NCBI RefSeq assembly: GCF_001556185.1
Contig: NZ_LSIJ01000057.1
Location: forward strand, 10,185-74,184
Length of the DNA: 64,000 bases
Source of the DNA: Sphingomonas sp. CCH10-B3
Lineage (GTDB): Bacteria > Pseudomonadota > Alphaproteobacteria > Sphingomonadales > Sphingomonadaceae
Direction of reading: 5' to 3'
In this document: one piece after another, positions 9,300 through 19,275 of the stretch
How the letters are laid out: each line of letters opens with the position of its first letter
Numbering within the stretch: position 1 is the stretch's first letter
Position numbers and translations under genes: made by a program
Notes under the pieces: generated by a model
Told to the model about the DNA's origin: nothing
What the model saw: only the letters and a program-made list of their open reading frames with translations
Databases searched by the model: none

Positions 9300-10139
9300 T
9301 TACTCGTTGCCGCCGATGAAGTGGCCGAGCCCGCCGAGCACGCCGCCTTCGCCGCGATTCTGGCCGCCGGTCGGCCCCGCGACTGCGATCACGCGCCCGG
9401 CGAGCCGCGAGAAGGGCAGCGACTGGATCCACACCTTGCCCGGCCCGCGCAGCCGCGCGAAGAACAGGCCTTCGCCGCCGAACACGATGCTTTTCACCCC
9501 GCGCACCATTTCGAGGTCGAACTCAATGCTGGGCGTGTAAGCGGCAAGGCAGCCGGTATCGACGTGCAGCACTTCGCCCGGCCCCAGCGTGCGTTCGGTG
9601 ACGGTACCGCCCATCTGGACGAACACCCAGCCATCGCCTTCGAGCTTCTGCATGATGAAGCCTTCACCGCCGAACAGCCCGGTCATCACCCGGCGCTGAA
9701 ACGCGATGCCGATCGACACGCCCTTGGCGGCGGCGAGGAAAGCGTCCTTCTGGCAGATCAGCGTGCCACCGTAATCCGACAGCTTGAGCGGCAGAATCGC
9801 CCCGGGCGTGGGCGCGGCAAAGGCGACGCGCGCCTTGCCGCTGCCATGATGCGTGAACACCGTCGTGAACAGGCTCTCACCGGTCAGCAGCCGTTTCCCT
9901 GCGCCGACCAGCGCGCCCATGAAACCGCCACCGCCCGACTGCGCCCCCGATCCGTCGCCGAACACCGTCGACATTTCGATGCTCGCATCCTTCCAGATGA
10001 AGGCGCCGGCTTCGGCGACCGCGCTTTCGCCGGGATCGAGCTCGATCTCGACGAATTGCAGTTCCTGACCCTTGATTTCGAAGTCGATATCGTCGGCGAC
10101 ACCGGCGGCGCGGCTGTGTGACCATGGGCTTTGCGGCAT
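9300..10139 (-). CDS. AIM24/TIGR00266-family protein
   Basis: 279 aa. Beta-rich AIM24-type protein without signal peptide or TM segments; many Gly-rich turns (SGGGGFMGALVGAGKRLLTGES, FGGEGFIMQKLEGDG, VFGGEGLFFARLRGPGKVWIQSLPF) typical of this family, whose bacterial members have no firmly established role (a yeast relative supports mitochondrial inner-membrane organisation). The ATG at 10139 is chosen: GAGGAG lies 8 nt upstream, while longer in-frame starts would run into the divergent receptor gene. No evident operon partner. Confidence 0.85.
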   Translation of the reverse strand: MPQSPWSHSRAAGVADDIDFEIKGQELQFVEIELDPGESAVAEAGAFIWKDASIEMSTVFGDGSGAQSGGGGFMGALVGAGKRLLTGESLFTTVFTHHGSGKARVAFAAPTPGAILPLKLSDYGGTLICQKDAFLAAAKGVSIGIAFQRRVMTGLFGGEGFIMQKLEGDGWVFVQMGGTVTERTLGPGEVLHVDTGCLAAYTPSIEFDLEMVRGVKSIVFGGEGLFFARLRGPGKVWIQSLPFSRLAGRVIAVAGPTGGQNRGEGGVLGGLGHFIGGNE

Positions 10140-10242
10140 GGGAAAGGCTCCTCTTTTGGTGATGCGCACTGATAACACGCGGCGTACCGAGGCGCGAGCG
10201 CAACTGTTGCGGCGAAAGCGGCAAAGTCCGATAGCGCGGGCG

Positions 10243-12216
10243 ATGCGTGTCGCTTGCCTCCTGCTCGCCTTGCCCTGCCCGGCGCTCGCGCAGGAGGCGC
10301 CCGAAGTCGTCGTGCTCGGCACCCCGCTCAAGGCACCACCGGGGACGCCCGCCTATGGATCGGTGGTGATCGATCGCGAACGGCTGACCGGCGATGCTTC
10401 GGGCCGGGTCGAGGATGTGCTGCTCGACGTCGCCGGCTTCCAGCAGTTCCGCCGCAGCGACAGCCGCTCGGCCAATCCGTCGGCGCAAGGCGTCACCCTG
10501 CGCGCGCTCGGCGGCAATGCGACGAGCCGCGCGCTGGTGCTGCTCGACGGCGTACCGATCGCCGATCCCTTCTTCGGCTACATCCCCTTCAACGCGCTGG
10601 TGCCGGGCCAGCTCGGCGCGGTGCGGGTGACGCGCGGCGGTGGCGCGGGCGCGTTCGGCGCGGGTGCCGTGGCGGGGACGATCGAACTCGAAAGCGCCAC
10701 GCGCGCCAATCTGCCGGCGCTGGCCGCCAGTGCCGACTATGGCAGCTTCAACTCGGTTCGGGCGGAAGCGAGCGCGGCCCCGCGGCTGGGCGCGGGCTTC
10801 ATCGCGCTCGGCGGGCGGTGGGAACGCAGCGACGGCTTCTTCACAACGCCGCTCGACCAGCGCGTGCCCGCGAGTGCGCGGGCGCGCTTCGCCGATTGGT
10901 CGGCGAGTGCGCGCGCAGTCGTGCCGATCGACGCACAGACCGAGGTGCAGGCGCGGCTGAGCTTTTTCCGCGACGACCGCACACTGCGCTTCACCGGCGC
11001 CGACAGCTTCGCCGAGGGGCAGGACGCGAGCGTCCGGCTGATCCACCGCGGGCGCTGGCAGGTCGAGGCGCTCGGCTATCTCCAGGCGCGCGATTTCGGC
11101 AACAAGGTGGTCAGCGCGACCAGCTTCCGGCTGACGCTCGACCAACGAAAAACCCCGTCGACGGGCTATGGCGGCAAGATCGAGCTGCGCCCGCCGGTCG
11201 GCCCCGACCATGTGCTGCGGATCGGCGCCGATGTCCGCGTCGCCGACGGCAGGCTGTTCGAGGATGCCTATTCGGCGGCGGGCTCTGTCACCGCGCGGCG
11301 CACGGCAGGCGGGCGGATCACGACCGCGGGCGCCTATGCCGAGGATGACTGGACGCTCGGGCGACTGGTGCTGACGGGCGGCGTTAGGGTCGATCGCTGG
11401 ACGATTGCGGGCGGCTTCTTTCGCGAGCTTGCCGGATCGGGCGCGGTCAACGCCGACCGCCGCTTTGCCGATCGCAGCGGGACCGAAGTGACCGGGCGTG
11501 CGGGGCTTGCGTGGCGGGCGGCAGGTGGCGTCACGCTGCGCGCGGCGGGCTACACCGGCTTTCGTGTGCCGACGCTCAACGAACTCTACCGCCCGTTCGT
11601 GGTGTTTCCGGTGACGACACAGGCGAACGAAGCGCTGGCGCCCGAACGGTTGCGCGGCGGCGAGATCGGCATCGATCTGGTGCCCGCACGCGGCATGACG
11701 ATAGGCCTCACGGCGTTCCACAACCGGCTGGAGGGAGCAATCGGCAACGTCACGCTCGCGCCCAATCTGCGCCAGCGCCAGAACCTGCACGCGATCACCG
11801 CGCAGGGGATTGAGGTTACCGCCAACGTGCATCGCGGGCCGTGGTCGCTCACCGCCAGCTATGCCTATAGCGACAGCCGGGTGCGCCAGCCCGGACCGCT
11901 CGACGGCCTGCGTCCGGCGCAGTCGCCCCAGCACAGCGCAAGCGCGACGCTCGGCTGGACTCCGCGCCGTGGGCCTGCACTATCGGCGACGCTGCGCCAC
12001 GTCGGTGCGCAATTCGAAGACGACCTTCAGATCGACCGGCTGCCCCCGGCGACCACGCTCGACGCCACCGCGCGGCTGCCGATCGGGCGCCACATCGCGA
12101 TCAGCCTGCGCGCCGAAAATGTCACCGACAGCCGCGTGGTGACGCGCAACGCCGCCGGGTCGATCGACCTCGGCACGCCGCGCACGCTCTGGATCGGCGT
12201 TCGTCTCACGCCGTAA
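10243..12216 (+). CDS. TonB-dependent outer-membrane receptor
   Basis: 657 aa. A short signal peptide (MRVACLLLALPCPALAQ) decides the start at 10243; longer in-frame starts would precede it with a non-signal basic segment. A plug domain follows (about 30-155; GRVEDVLLDVAGF, TSRALVLLDGVPIADPF, VRVTRGGGAGAFGAGAVAGTIEL), then a 22-strand-type barrel ending LRAENVTDSRVV and a short strand. Transports a scarce ligand (iron chelate, cobalamin, sugar or peptide) across the outer membrane using TonB energy; the plug is closest in feel to BtuB/siderophore-type receptors, but the ligand cannot be read. The N-terminal TonB box may be EVVVLG. Divergent from the AIM24-type gene. Confidence 0.88.
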   Translation: MRVACLLLALPCPALAQEAPEVVVLGTPLKAPPGTPAYGSVVIDRERLTGDASGRVEDVLLDVAGFQQFRRSDSRSANPSAQGVTLRALGGNATSRALVLLDGVPIADPFFGYIPFNALVPGQLGAVRVTRGGGAGAFGAGAVAGTIELESATRANLPALAASADYGSFNSVRAEASAAPRLGAGFIALGGRWERSDGFFTTPLDQRVPASARARFADWSASARAVVPIDAQTEVQARLSFFRDDRTLRFTGADSFAEGQDASVRLIHRGRWQVEALGYLQARDFGNKVVSATSFRLTLDQRKTPSTGYGGKIELRPPVGPDHVLRIGADVRVADGRLFEDAYSAAGSVTARRTAGGRITTAGAYAEDDWTLGRLVLTGGVRVDRWTIAGGFFRELAGSGAVNADRRFADRSGTEVTGRAGLAWRAAGGVTLRAAGYTGFRVPTLNELYRPFVVFPVTTQANEALAPERLRGGEIGIDLVPARGMTIGLTAFHNRLEGAIGNVTLAPNLRQRQNLHAITAQGIEVTANVHRGPWSLTASYAYSDSRVRQPGPLDGLRPAQSPQHSASATLGWTPRRGPALSATLRHVGAQFEDDLQIDRLPPATTLDATARLPIGRHIAISLRAENVTDSRVVTRNAAGSIDLGTPRTLWIGVRLTP

Positions 12217-12328
12217 ACGGCTTACACTTTGTTACCAATATTTGCTGGTCGAAACGTTCATTTTTTGGTTCCTAATGGGGTTGTGACCTCCCAACATAGG
12301 GGCGGCGCGCGAGTGGAAGGGGGGACCC

Positions 12329-14071
12329 ATGACCGATCACGTCGATGCGCTTGAATTGCCGATCGAAGTTGCCGACGAACCCGCGCCGTCCGAGGCTGCG
12401 CGATCGAGACTCGCCCAGAGCGCAGCACCGATCGCGCTTGCAGCCACCACGGCACTGGCAGCGTGCAGTGGTGGTGGCAGCGGTGGATCATCGCCCGTCG
12501 CTGTCGCGCCAACCCCTACCCCGTCACCGACCCCGACGCCCGCTCCGATCGGCGCTGCACAGGCCAGTCGCTTCCTGCAGCAGGCGACTTTCGGCGCAAC
12601 GAAGACCGATATCGAGCAGGTTCAGTCGCTCGGTTTCGACGGCTGGATCACCGATCAGGTCAACAAGCCCCGCACCGCGCATTGGGACTGGATGGTGACG
12701 AGCGGCTACAGCGTTTCGGGCAACATCAACAATACCACTGGTTTCGACAACAGCGTCTGGCGTCAGATCATCAGCGAACCCGGCCAACTGCGCCAACGCG
12801 TCGGCATGGCGCTGTCCGAAATGATGGTCGTCGGCATCGACGGAATCAACCTGAACTGGAAACAGTTCGCCGCCGCTGCTTGGCTCGATGTGCTGCTCGA
12901 CAATGCGCTGGGCAATTTCCGCACGCTGATGGAGCGCATCACCTACAATGCGGCGATGGGGTCGTTCCTGACCTATCTGAACAATCGCAAGGCCAACCCC
13001 GCCACGGGTTCGGTTCCCGACGAAAACTACGCGCGCGAGCTGATGCAACTGTTCACGCTCGGGCTTTACCGGCTGAATATGGACGGCACGCTCCAGCTAT
13101 CGGGCGGTCAGCCGATCGAAACCTACACTCAGACCGATGTGTCGCAGCTTGCGCGGGTCTTCACCGGCCTGACGCTGGACTCGACCGACAGCACGACACC
13201 CGATCGCTATCGCCGCAGTCTGGTGTTCAACCCCGCCAACCACGAAACCGGCGCATCGACGTTCCTCGGCGCGACGGTGCCGGCCGGGGCCGATGGCGCG
13301 AGCGCGGTCAGGATCGCGCTCGACACGATCTTCGCGCACCCCAATGTCCCGCCGTTCGTGTCGAAGCAGTTGATCCAGCGGCTGGTGAGCAGCAATCCCA
13401 GCCCCGCCTATGTCGGCCGCGTGGCGGCAGTCTTTGCCGACAATGGCAGCGGCACTCGGGGCGATCTGCGCGCGGTGGTGCGCGCGATTCTGCTCGACAA
13501 TGAGGCTCGCGCCGACACCGGCACCAGCAGCACCACCGGCGGCAAGCTGCGCGAGCCGGTGATCCGACTGACCAACTGGGCGCGCGCTTTCGGGGCGACG
13601 TCAGCCGGGGGACTTTGGCCGATCGGCGACACCTCGAGTTCGAGCACCCGGCTGGCGCAGTCGCTCGGCCGCGCGACGTCGGTGTTCAACTTCTTCCGAC
13701 CCGGCTACACGCCGCCCAACACCGCGATTGCCAATGCATCGCTGGTGGCGCCGGAATTCCAGATCACCCATGAATTGTCGGTCGTCGCTTATATCAACTA
13801 TCTCCAGACCGCGATTCAGAACGGGCTCGGCACCGGCAACGACGTCAGGGCGAACTACGCCGCCATGCTGGCTTTGGCGAGCGACAGCGCGGCGCTGGTC
13901 GGCGAAGTCAATCTGCTGCTCGCCGCCAATCAGCTGAGCGCTGCTACGGTCGCGGCAATCCGCGCGGCGGTCGACAGCATTTCGGCAACGACGACCGCCG
14001 GCCAGACCAACCGCGTCTACACCGCCATCCTGCTGACGATGGCGTCACCTGAATATATCACGCAGCGCTGA
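12329..14071 (+). CDS. DUF1800-domain protein, probable lipoprotein
   Basis: 580 aa. The N-terminus is odd: about 30 mostly acidic/polar residues precede a hydrophobic stretch ending ALAAC-S (Cys about 46), a lipobox-like site, then a Gly/Ser and Pro-Thr linker (PTPTPSPTPTPAP). The rest matches DUF1800: ASRFLQQATFGAT, NYARELMQLFTLGLY, GASTFLGATVP, FVSKQLIQRLVSSNPSP, SVFNFFRPGYTPPN. The function of DUF1800 is unknown; its genes almost always precede a DUF1501 gene, as here (13-nt gap), so the two form a unit. Ribosome site GGAAGGGGGG lies 5 nt before the ATG. Upstream 12217-12328 is relatively AT-rich and probably holds the promoter, which I could not place. Confidence 0.88.
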   Translation: MTDHVDALELPIEVADEPAPSEAARSRLAQSAAPIALAATTALAACSGGGSGGSSPVAVAPTPTPSPTPTPAPIGAAQASRFLQQATFGATKTDIEQVQSLGFDGWITDQVNKPRTAHWDWMVTSGYSVSGNINNTTGFDNSVWRQIISEPGQLRQRVGMALSEMMVVGIDGINLNWKQFAAAAWLDVLLDNALGNFRTLMERITYNAAMGSFLTYLNNRKANPATGSVPDENYARELMQLFTLGLYRLNMDGTLQLSGGQPIETYTQTDVSQLARVFTGLTLDSTDSTTPDRYRRSLVFNPANHETGASTFLGATVPAGADGASAVRIALDTIFAHPNVPPFVSKQLIQRLVSSNPSPAYVGRVAAVFADNGSGTRGDLRAVVRAILLDNEARADTGTSSTTGGKLREPVIRLTNWARAFGATSAGGLWPIGDTSSSSTRLAQSLGRATSVFNFFRPGYTPPNTAIANASLVAPEFQITHELSVVAYINYLQTAIQNGLGTGNDVRANYAAMLALASDSAALVGEVNLLLAANQLSAATVAAIRAAVDSISATTTAGQTNRVYTAILLTMASPEYITQR

Positions 14072-14084
14072 GGGGGACGGCATC

Positions 14085-15467
14085 ATGTTTACATCCGATC
14101 AATCGCGCCGCGCCTTTCTGAAGCGCTCCGCCGCGCTCGGCATCGCCGGGAGCGCTGCGCCTTTCGTTACCAACCTCGCGGCAATCGGCGAAGCAGCGGC
14201 CGCAACCGCCAGCGATTACAAAGCGCTGGTCTGTGTGTTCCTGTACGGCGGCAATGATTACGCCAACACCCTGCCGCCCTATGATCAGGCGAGCTACAAT
14301 CTGTACGCGGCTGCACGCACCAACCTGGCGCATGCGCGCGCGACGCTCGCGGCGACGGTGCTCAACCCCAGCACCGCGCTGCCCGGTGGGCGGCAATATG
14401 CGCTTGCGCCCACGATGTCGGGGCTGTTGCCGATTTTTGACGCAGGCCGGCTGGCGGTGGTGCTCAACGTCGGCACGCTCGTCCAGCCGACGACCAAGGC
14501 GCAATATACCGCCAATTCGGTCCGCCTGCCGCCGAAGCTGTTCAGCCATAACGACCAGCAAAGCTATTGGCAGGCCAGCAATCCGGAAGGTGCGACGTCG
14601 GGCTGGGGCGGCCGCATCGGCGATCTGCTGCAAAGCGGCAACGGCACTTCGACGGTGACCTGCATCAACGCCAGCGGCAATGCGGTGTTCCTGACCGGTC
14701 GCACTGCGATTCAATATTCGGTCGGCACCACCGGGCCGATTGCACTGCTCAACAATGGATCGACGCTGTTCGGATCGACCGCTGCGGCGAGCACGCTACG
14801 CACTTTGATGACCAGCACCAATGCCAATTTGCTGGCCAACGAACATGCCACGATCAGCAAGCGCGCGCTCGACACCTATGCCCAGGTCAATAGCGCACTC
14901 GCCAGCGCGCCGGCGGCGAATTTCCCGCTTTTTCCGACCGGCAACAACCTTGCAAGCCAGCTCCAGATCGTCGCGCGGCTGATTTCGGTCAGCCAGGAAC
15001 TTGGCGCCAAGCGACAGGTTTTCTTCGTGTCGCAGGGCGGGTTCGACTTGCACGACAATCTGCTCGCGCAGCATCCGGGCCTCGTCAGCAATGTCGCCAA
15101 CGCAATGCGCGCCTTCTACGACACTACGGTCGCGCTTGGCGTGGCGGACCGGGTGACGACCTTCACGGGATCCGATTTCGGCCGCACGCTGCAATCGAAC
15201 GATGACGGCTCCGACCATGGCTGGGGCAGCATGCACTTCGTCATGGGCGGCGCGGTCAACGGTCGCCGCTTCTACGGGACGCCGCCGGCAATCGGCAACA
15301 ACACTCCCGACGACGTCGGCCAGGGGCGCTTGCTGCCAACGATTTCGGTCGATCAATATGCCTCGACACTCGCGAGCTGGTTCGGCGTAAGCGCGGGCAA
15401 TATGTCGACGGTGCTGCCCAATATCGGCAATTACAATCCGTCGACGTGGAACCTGGGGTTCGTCTGA
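14085..15467 (+). CDS. DUF1501-domain protein with Tat-type signal
   Basis: 460 aa. The N-terminus SRRAFLKRSAALGIAGSAAP is a twin-arginine export signal, so it is folded before crossing the inner membrane. DUF1501 proteins belong to the alkaline-phosphatase-like/sulfatase-like fold; here VCVFLYGGNDYANTL near the start, FSHNDQQSYWQ, SQGGFDLHDN, TGSDFGRTLQSN and SDHGWGSMHFVMGG fit the family core and supply likely metal-binding His/Asp residues. Partner of the upstream DUF1800 gene (13 nt apart). The role is unestablished; such pairs are often seen with outer-surface or storage functions. A strong hairpin terminator follows. Confidence 0.88.
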   Translation: MFTSDQSRRAFLKRSAALGIAGSAAPFVTNLAAIGEAAAATASDYKALVCVFLYGGNDYANTLPPYDQASYNLYAAARTNLAHARATLAATVLNPSTALPGGRQYALAPTMSGLLPIFDAGRLAVVLNVGTLVQPTTKAQYTANSVRLPPKLFSHNDQQSYWQASNPEGATSGWGGRIGDLLQSGNGTSTVTCINASGNAVFLTGRTAIQYSVGTTGPIALLNNGSTLFGSTAAASTLRTLMTSTNANLLANEHATISKRALDTYAQVNSALASAPAANFPLFPTGNNLASQLQIVARLISVSQELGAKRQVFFVSQGGFDLHDNLLAQHPGLVSNVANAMRAFYDTTVALGVADRVTTFTGSDFGRTLQSNDDGSDHGWGSMHFVMGGAVNGRRFYGTPPAIGNNTPDDVGQGRLLPTISVDQYASTLASWFGVSAGNMSTVLPNIGNYNPSTWNLGFV

Positions 15468-15491
15468 ACGAGTGGCATAGCCCCAAATCAA

Positions 15492-15517
15492 AAAGGGCCC
15501 GGTTTCCCGGGCCCTTT
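15492..15517. terminator. Bidirectional rho-independent terminator between DUF1501 gene and pnp
   Basis: Stem of 11 bp (15492-15502 with 15507-15517, core AAAGGGCCCGG) and a 4-nt loop. TCTTTT follows on the plus strand and T-rich sequence (complement of ATCAAAAA) on the minus strand, so it can end both converging transcripts. Confidence 0.88.
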
Positions 15518-15540
15518 CTTTTGGGTTGCCTTGGCAAGGC

Positions 15541-17886
15541 TTAGTCGCGGTCGCCCGTCAGGAAAGCGGGAGCAAATTCGGGCGCGGGGCCGTCATCGCC
15601 GCCACCCGAGCGTTCCGGACGCGGGCCGCGATCACCACCGCGGCGCGGACCGCGATCGCCACGGCCTTCGCCGCGACCTTCGCCGCGCGGACCGCGACCA
15701 CCGTCGCCGTCACGCCGCGGGCCGCGGCCTTCGCCACGCGGGCCACGATCGCCACCCTCACGCGGCTCGCGAGCCGGGCGCGAGTCTTCAAGCTCGGCAC
15801 CGGTTTCCTGATCGACGACGCGCATCGACAGGCGCACCTTGCCGCGCGGGTCGATCTCGAGGACCTTGACCTTGACTTCCTGACCTTCGCTCAGGACGTC
15901 CGCCACCTTCTCGACGCGCTCGTTCTTGATTTCGGAGACGTGGACGAGGCCGTCCTTGCCGCCCATGAAGTTCACAAACGCGCCGAAATCAACGAGATTG
16001 ACCACCTTGCCATTGTAGATCTTGCCGACCTCAGGCTCCTCGACGATGCCCTTGATCCAGTTGATCGCGGCTTCGATCTGGCTGTGATCCGACGACGACA
16101 CCTTGATCACGCCTTCGTCGTCGATGTCGACCTTGGCGCCGGTGGTGGCGACGATCTCGCGGATCACCTTGCCGCCCGTGCCGATGACGTCACGAATCTT
16201 CGACTTGTCGATCGTGATCGTTTCGATCCGCGGCGCGTGCGCCGACAGCTCGGTACGGGTCGACGACAGCGCCTTGGCCATTTCGCCCAGGATGTGCGCG
16301 CGGCCTTCATGCGCCTGTGCCAGCGCGACCTTCATGATCTCTTCGGTGATCCCGGCGATCTTGATGTCCATCTGGAGCGAGGTGATGCCTTCGCTGGTCC
16401 CGGCGACCTTGAAGTCCATGTCGCCGAGGTGATCTTCGTCACCCAGAATGTCCGACAGGACCGCAAAGTCCTTGCCTTCGAGGATCAGACCCATCGCGAT
16501 GCCGCTGACCGGGCGCTTGATCGGCACACCGGCGTCCATCAGCGACAGCGACCCGCCACACACCGTCGCCATCGACGACGATCCGTTCGACTCGGTGATG
16601 TCCGACGTGACGCGGATCGTGTAGGGGAACTCTTCCTTCGACGGCAGCACGGCGTGCAGCGCGCGCCAGGCCAGCTTGCCATGGCCGATGTCGCGACGGC
16701 TCGGCGCGCCGAAGCGGCCGACTTCGCCGACCGAATAGGGCGGGAAGTTATAGTGCAGCATGAAATGCTCGTAATGGAGCCCGTTGAGCCCATCGATCAT
16801 CTGCTCGGCATCCTTCGTGCCGAGCGTCGTGGTCGCGATGGTCTGGGTCTCGCCGCGCGTGAACAGCGCCGAACCATGCGCGCGGGGCAGGAAATGCACC
16901 TCGGCTTCGATCGGGCGGATCTGCGTGGTGGTGCGACCGTCGATGCGCTTGCCGTCCTTCAGGATGGCAGTGCGGACGATCTCCGCCTCGAGCTTCTTGA
17001 CGAGCTTCTGTGCGGCCATCTGCTCCTGCGGACTGCGGTCGGCCATTGCCTCCTTCGCCTTCGCGCGCGCGGCATTGAGCATATCGGCGCGGTCCGACTT
17101 CAGCGTGGTCTTGTAGGCAGCGGCAATGTCATCGCCGATCAGCGCCTTCAGCTCAGCCTTCACCGCGGCGGTATCGTCGGCAACCTTGAGTTCCCACGGA
17201 TCCTTGGCCGCCTGTTCGGCGAGATCGATGATCGCGTCGATCACCTGCTGCGACGCCCGGTGCGCGAACATCACGGCGCCGAGCATGACTTCTTCCGACA
17301 GCTCCTTCGCTTCGGATTCGACCATCATCACCGCGTCATGCGTTGCCGCCACGACGAGGTCGAGCAGGCCGGCTTCGACCTGCGCATCCGACGGATTGAG
17401 CTGATAATCGGTGCCGTCATAGCCGACGCGCGCGGCGCCGATCGGGCCCATGAACGGCACGCCCGACAGCGTCAGCGCTGCCGAGGCGGCGATCATCGCC
17501 AGAATGTCGGGCTCATTCTCGCCATCATAGCTCAGCACCTGAGCAATGACGTTGATTTCGTTGTAGAAACCTTCGGGAAACAGTGGACGCAGCGGGCGAT
17601 CGGTCAGACGGCTGATCAGCGTCTCGCGCTCGGTCGCGCCACGTTCGCGCTTGAAGAAGCCGCCCGGGATGCGCCCGGCGGCCGAGTATTTTTCCTGATA
17701 ATGGACGGTGAGCGGGAAGAAGTCCTGCCCTTCCTTGACCGACTTGGCGGCGGTGACGGCGCAGAGCACCACGGTTTCGCCGAGCGTCGCGATCACCGCG
17801 CCGTCGGCCTGGCGGGCAACCTTGCCCGTTTCGAGGGTGAGGGTCTTGCCTCCCCACTCGATTGAAACTTTCTTGATATCGAACAT
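15541..17886 (-). CDS. pnp: Polynucleotide phosphorylase (PNPase)
   Basis: 781 aa. 3'-5' phosphorolytic exoribonuclease and degradosome component in the cytoplasm. Two RNase PH-like domains (about 10-220 and 310-540, with [22 protein letters not shown] and [20 protein letters not shown]), a KH domain ([15 protein letters not shown], about 565) and an S1 domain ([20 protein letters not shown], about 625-695). The C-terminal tail (about 705-775) is an unusually long run of Arg/Gly/Asp repeats ([13 protein letters not shown]), probably an RNA- or protein-binding disordered tail. Last gene of the rimP-to-pnp block, 200 bp after rpsO, the classic rpsO-pnp order. The leader contains several hairpins. 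Confidence 0.97.
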   Translation of the reverse strand: MFDIKKVSIEWGGKTLTLETGKVARQADGAVIATLGETVVLCAVTAAKSVKEGQDFFPLTVHYQEKYSAAGRIPGGFFKRERGATERETLISRLTDRPLRPLFPEGFYNEINVIAQVLSYDGENEPDILAMIAASAALTLSGVPFMGPIGAARVGYDGTDYQLNPSDAQVEAGLLDLVVAATHDAVMMVESEAKELSEEVMLGAVMFAHRASQQVIDAIIDLAEQAAKDPWELKVADDTAAVKAELKALIGDDIAAAYKTTLKSDRADMLNAARAKAKEAMADRSPQEQMAAQKLVKKLEAEIVRTAILKDGKRIDGRTTTQIRPIEAEVHFLPRAHGSALFTRGETQTIATTTLGTKDAEQMIDGLNGLHYEHFMLHYNFPPYSVGEVGRFGAPSRRDIGHGKLAWRALHAVLPSKEEFPYTIRVTSDITESNGSSSMATVCGGSLSLMDAGVPIKRPVSGIAMGLILEGKDFAVLSDILGDEDHLGDMDFKVAGTSEGITSLQMDIKIAGITEEIMKVALAQAHEGRAHILGEMAKALSSTRTELSAHAPRIETITIDKSKIRDVIGTGGKVIREIVATTGAKVDIDDEGVIKVSSSDHSQIEAAINWIKGIVEEPEVGKIYNGKVVNLVDFGAFVNFMGGKDGLVHVSEIKNERVEKVADVLSEGQEVKVKVLEIDPRGKVRLSMRVVDQETGAELEDSRPAREPREGGDRGPRGEGRGPRRDGDGGRGPRGEGRGEGRGDRGPRRGGDRGPRPERSGGGDDGPAPEFAPAFLTGDRD

Positions 17887-17902
17887 CTGATTTCCTTCAA
17901 CA

Positions 17903-18015
17903 CCACGCGCCCTATGCGCGTGGGGCCTGTAGCGAGCGCCTGCGGAACGGATTCCCGCAGGGTCTCTGGTCGAGCCACTTGCGGCTCTGCGCGATCGCCT
18001 TCAGCGGCGATCGCG
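17903..18015 (-). promoter_or_regulatory. Structured pnp leader with four hairpins
   Basis: Four inverted repeats stand in a row upstream of pnp: 17903-17910/17916-17923, 17939-17945/17955-17961, 17972-17976/17983-17987 and a perfect 10-bp stem 17990-17999/18006-18015. In E. coli the pnp leader is cut by RNase III and used for autoregulation; these hairpins are good candidates for the same job. The function is inferred from position. Confidence 0.5.
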
Positions 18016-18058
18016 GTGCGGTCATCGTGCCGGATTGCGCGACGATCCGCAAACGAAA

Positions 18059-18080
18059 CGGCCCCCGAAACCGGGGGCCG
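18059..18080 (-). terminator. Terminator after rpsO
   Basis: GC-rich 9-bp stem (18059-18067 with 18072-18080), 4-nt loop, followed on the minus strand by a T-rich stretch (GTTTCGTTTG). It lies 6 nt past the rpsO stop, so pnp may be partly uncoupled from the upstream operon. Confidence 0.75.
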
Positions 18081-18086
18081 CGACGG

Positions 18087-18356
18087 TTATTTGCGAAGCC
18101 CGAGCTTCGCGATCAGGTCGGTGTAGCGCTGCCCGTCCTTGAGACGGAGATAATCGAGCAGCGTGCGACGCTTGTTCACGAGCATCAGCAGACCGCGGCG
18201 CGAGTGATTGTCCTTCGCATGGGTCTTGAAATGCTCGGTCAGATTCTTGATCCGCTCGGTCAGGATCGCGACCTGAACCTCGGGGCTGCCGGTGTCGCCT
18301 TCGACACGGCCATGTTCCTTGACGAGCGCGTCCTTGCGCTCCTGCGTGATCGACAT
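18087..18356 (-). CDS. rpsO: 30S ribosomal protein S15
   Basis: 89 aa, the standard S15 length. Primary 16S rRNA-binding protein of the small subunit. Family signature: [38 protein letters not shown] and LLDYL. The ATG at 18356 is chosen because it gives the canonical N-terminus MSITQERK with AAGGATG about 9 nt upstream; longer in-frame starts reach back into the truB end. Lies 25 nt downstream of truB and ends in a hairpin terminator before pnp. Confidence 0.97.
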   Translation of the reverse strand: MSITQERKDALVKEHGRVEGDTGSPEVQVAILTERIKNLTEHFKTHAKDNHSRRGLLMLVNKRRTLLDYLRLKDGQRYTDLIAKLGLRK

Positions 18357-18381
18357 GTACTTTTCATCCTTCGACATCGCG

Positions 18382-19275
18382 TTACAGATTGAACCCGCGC
18401 ACGACCCGGACCTGTCGATCCGAAACCTCGACCAGCGCGACCGGCACATCGTGCAGAACCGCGAAATACTGGCCATCGTGAACGGCGATCCCGGCCAGCT
18501 TGCGCCCCTCGCGGAGTGCCCCTGCCTGGTCGGGTGTGAGGGGTAGAGCCGGGATGTCGTCCAGCCCCGCCCTCATCGGCAGGAGAATTACTTCAAGGTC
18601 GCGCGCCATAGCGGCCTCAGCCAGATTGTCCAGCGAAATCGCCTGCGCGAGCGTGAACGGCCCGGCCTTGGTCCGGCGCAGCATCGTGACATGCCCGACA
18701 GTGCCGAGCGCGCGGGCAATGTCGCGCGCGAGACTGCGAATATAGGTACCTTTCGAGACGTGCGCGGTGAGGGTGACCTCTGCGAGCCCCTCCCCTTCAG
18801 ACGAGGGGTTGGCTACCGCAATTGCGTGGATCACCACCAGCACGACTTCCTCCCCCGCCCGCGCGAGATCATAGGCGCGTTCGCCATCGACCTTCAGCGC
18901 GGAGTAAGCCGGCGGCACTTGTTCGATCGGTCCGGTGAAGCGCGGCAGCACGGCCTCCACCTGCGCAAGCGTCGGGCGGACATCGCTTTCCATGATCACC
19001 CTGCCCTCAAGATCGAGCGTATCGGTCTCCACCCCGAACTTCACCGTGAACTCATAGAGTTTGTCGCTGTCGAGCATCCGCCCGGCCAGCTTGGTCGCCT
19101 CGCCCAGCGCCACCGGCAGCACGCCGGTCGCCAGCGGATCGAGCGTGCCGCCATGCCCGACCTTGACCTTCGCATAGCCGCCTGTCCGCAGCGCCCGCTT
19201 GACCGCGCTCACGCCCTGCGTCGAGCCGAGGCCGAGCGGCTTGTCGAGGATGATCCAGCCGTGCACCGCTGTCAT
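18382..19275 (-). CDS. truB: tRNA pseudouridine(55) synthase
   Basis: 297 aa. Converts U55 in the tRNA T-loop to pseudouridine. Catalytic Asp lies in [22 protein letters not shown] (about residue 45); other family blocks are [34 protein letters not shown] and [18 protein letters not shown]; the PUA-like tail ends VRVVRGF. Start overlaps the tdk stop by 4 nt. Odd: between the ERAYDLAR and SKGTYIRSL blocks lies a short insert ([11 protein letters not shown]) whose DNA at 18787-18813 looks like half of a GGGGAGGGG-type palindrome, see repeat entry. Confidence 0.96.
   Translation of the reverse strand: MTAVHGWIILDKPLGLGSTQGVSAVKRALRTGGYAKVKVGHGGTLDPLATGVLPVALGEATKLAGRMLDSDKLYEFTVKFGVETDTLDLEGRVIMESDVRPTLAQVEAVLPRFTGPIEQVPPAYSALKVDGERAYDLARAGEEVVLVVIHAIAVANPSSEGEGLAEVTLTAHVSKGTYIRSLARDIARALGTVGHVTMLRRTKAGPFTLAQAISLDNLAEAAMARDLEVILLPMRAGLDDIPALPLTPDQAGALREGRKLAGIAVHDGQYFAVLHDVPVALVEVSDRQVRVVRGFNL
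18787..18813. repeat. Possible palindrome remnant inside truB
   Basis: An imperfect inverted repeat, CCCCTCCCCTTCAG followed by ACGAGGGGTTGG, reads in frame in truB as the loop around NPSSEGEGL. It resembles the GGGGAGGGG-bearing dispersed elements elsewhere in this window, but is only a fragment and could be chance in GC-rich sequence. Confidence 0.35.

Noticed and set aside
15526..17865. A 779-codon open frame on the plus strand opposite pnp
   Set aside because: It is the antisense of pnp, rich in Arg/His/Asp and Ala, with no recognisable motif; long antisense frames are expected at this GC content.
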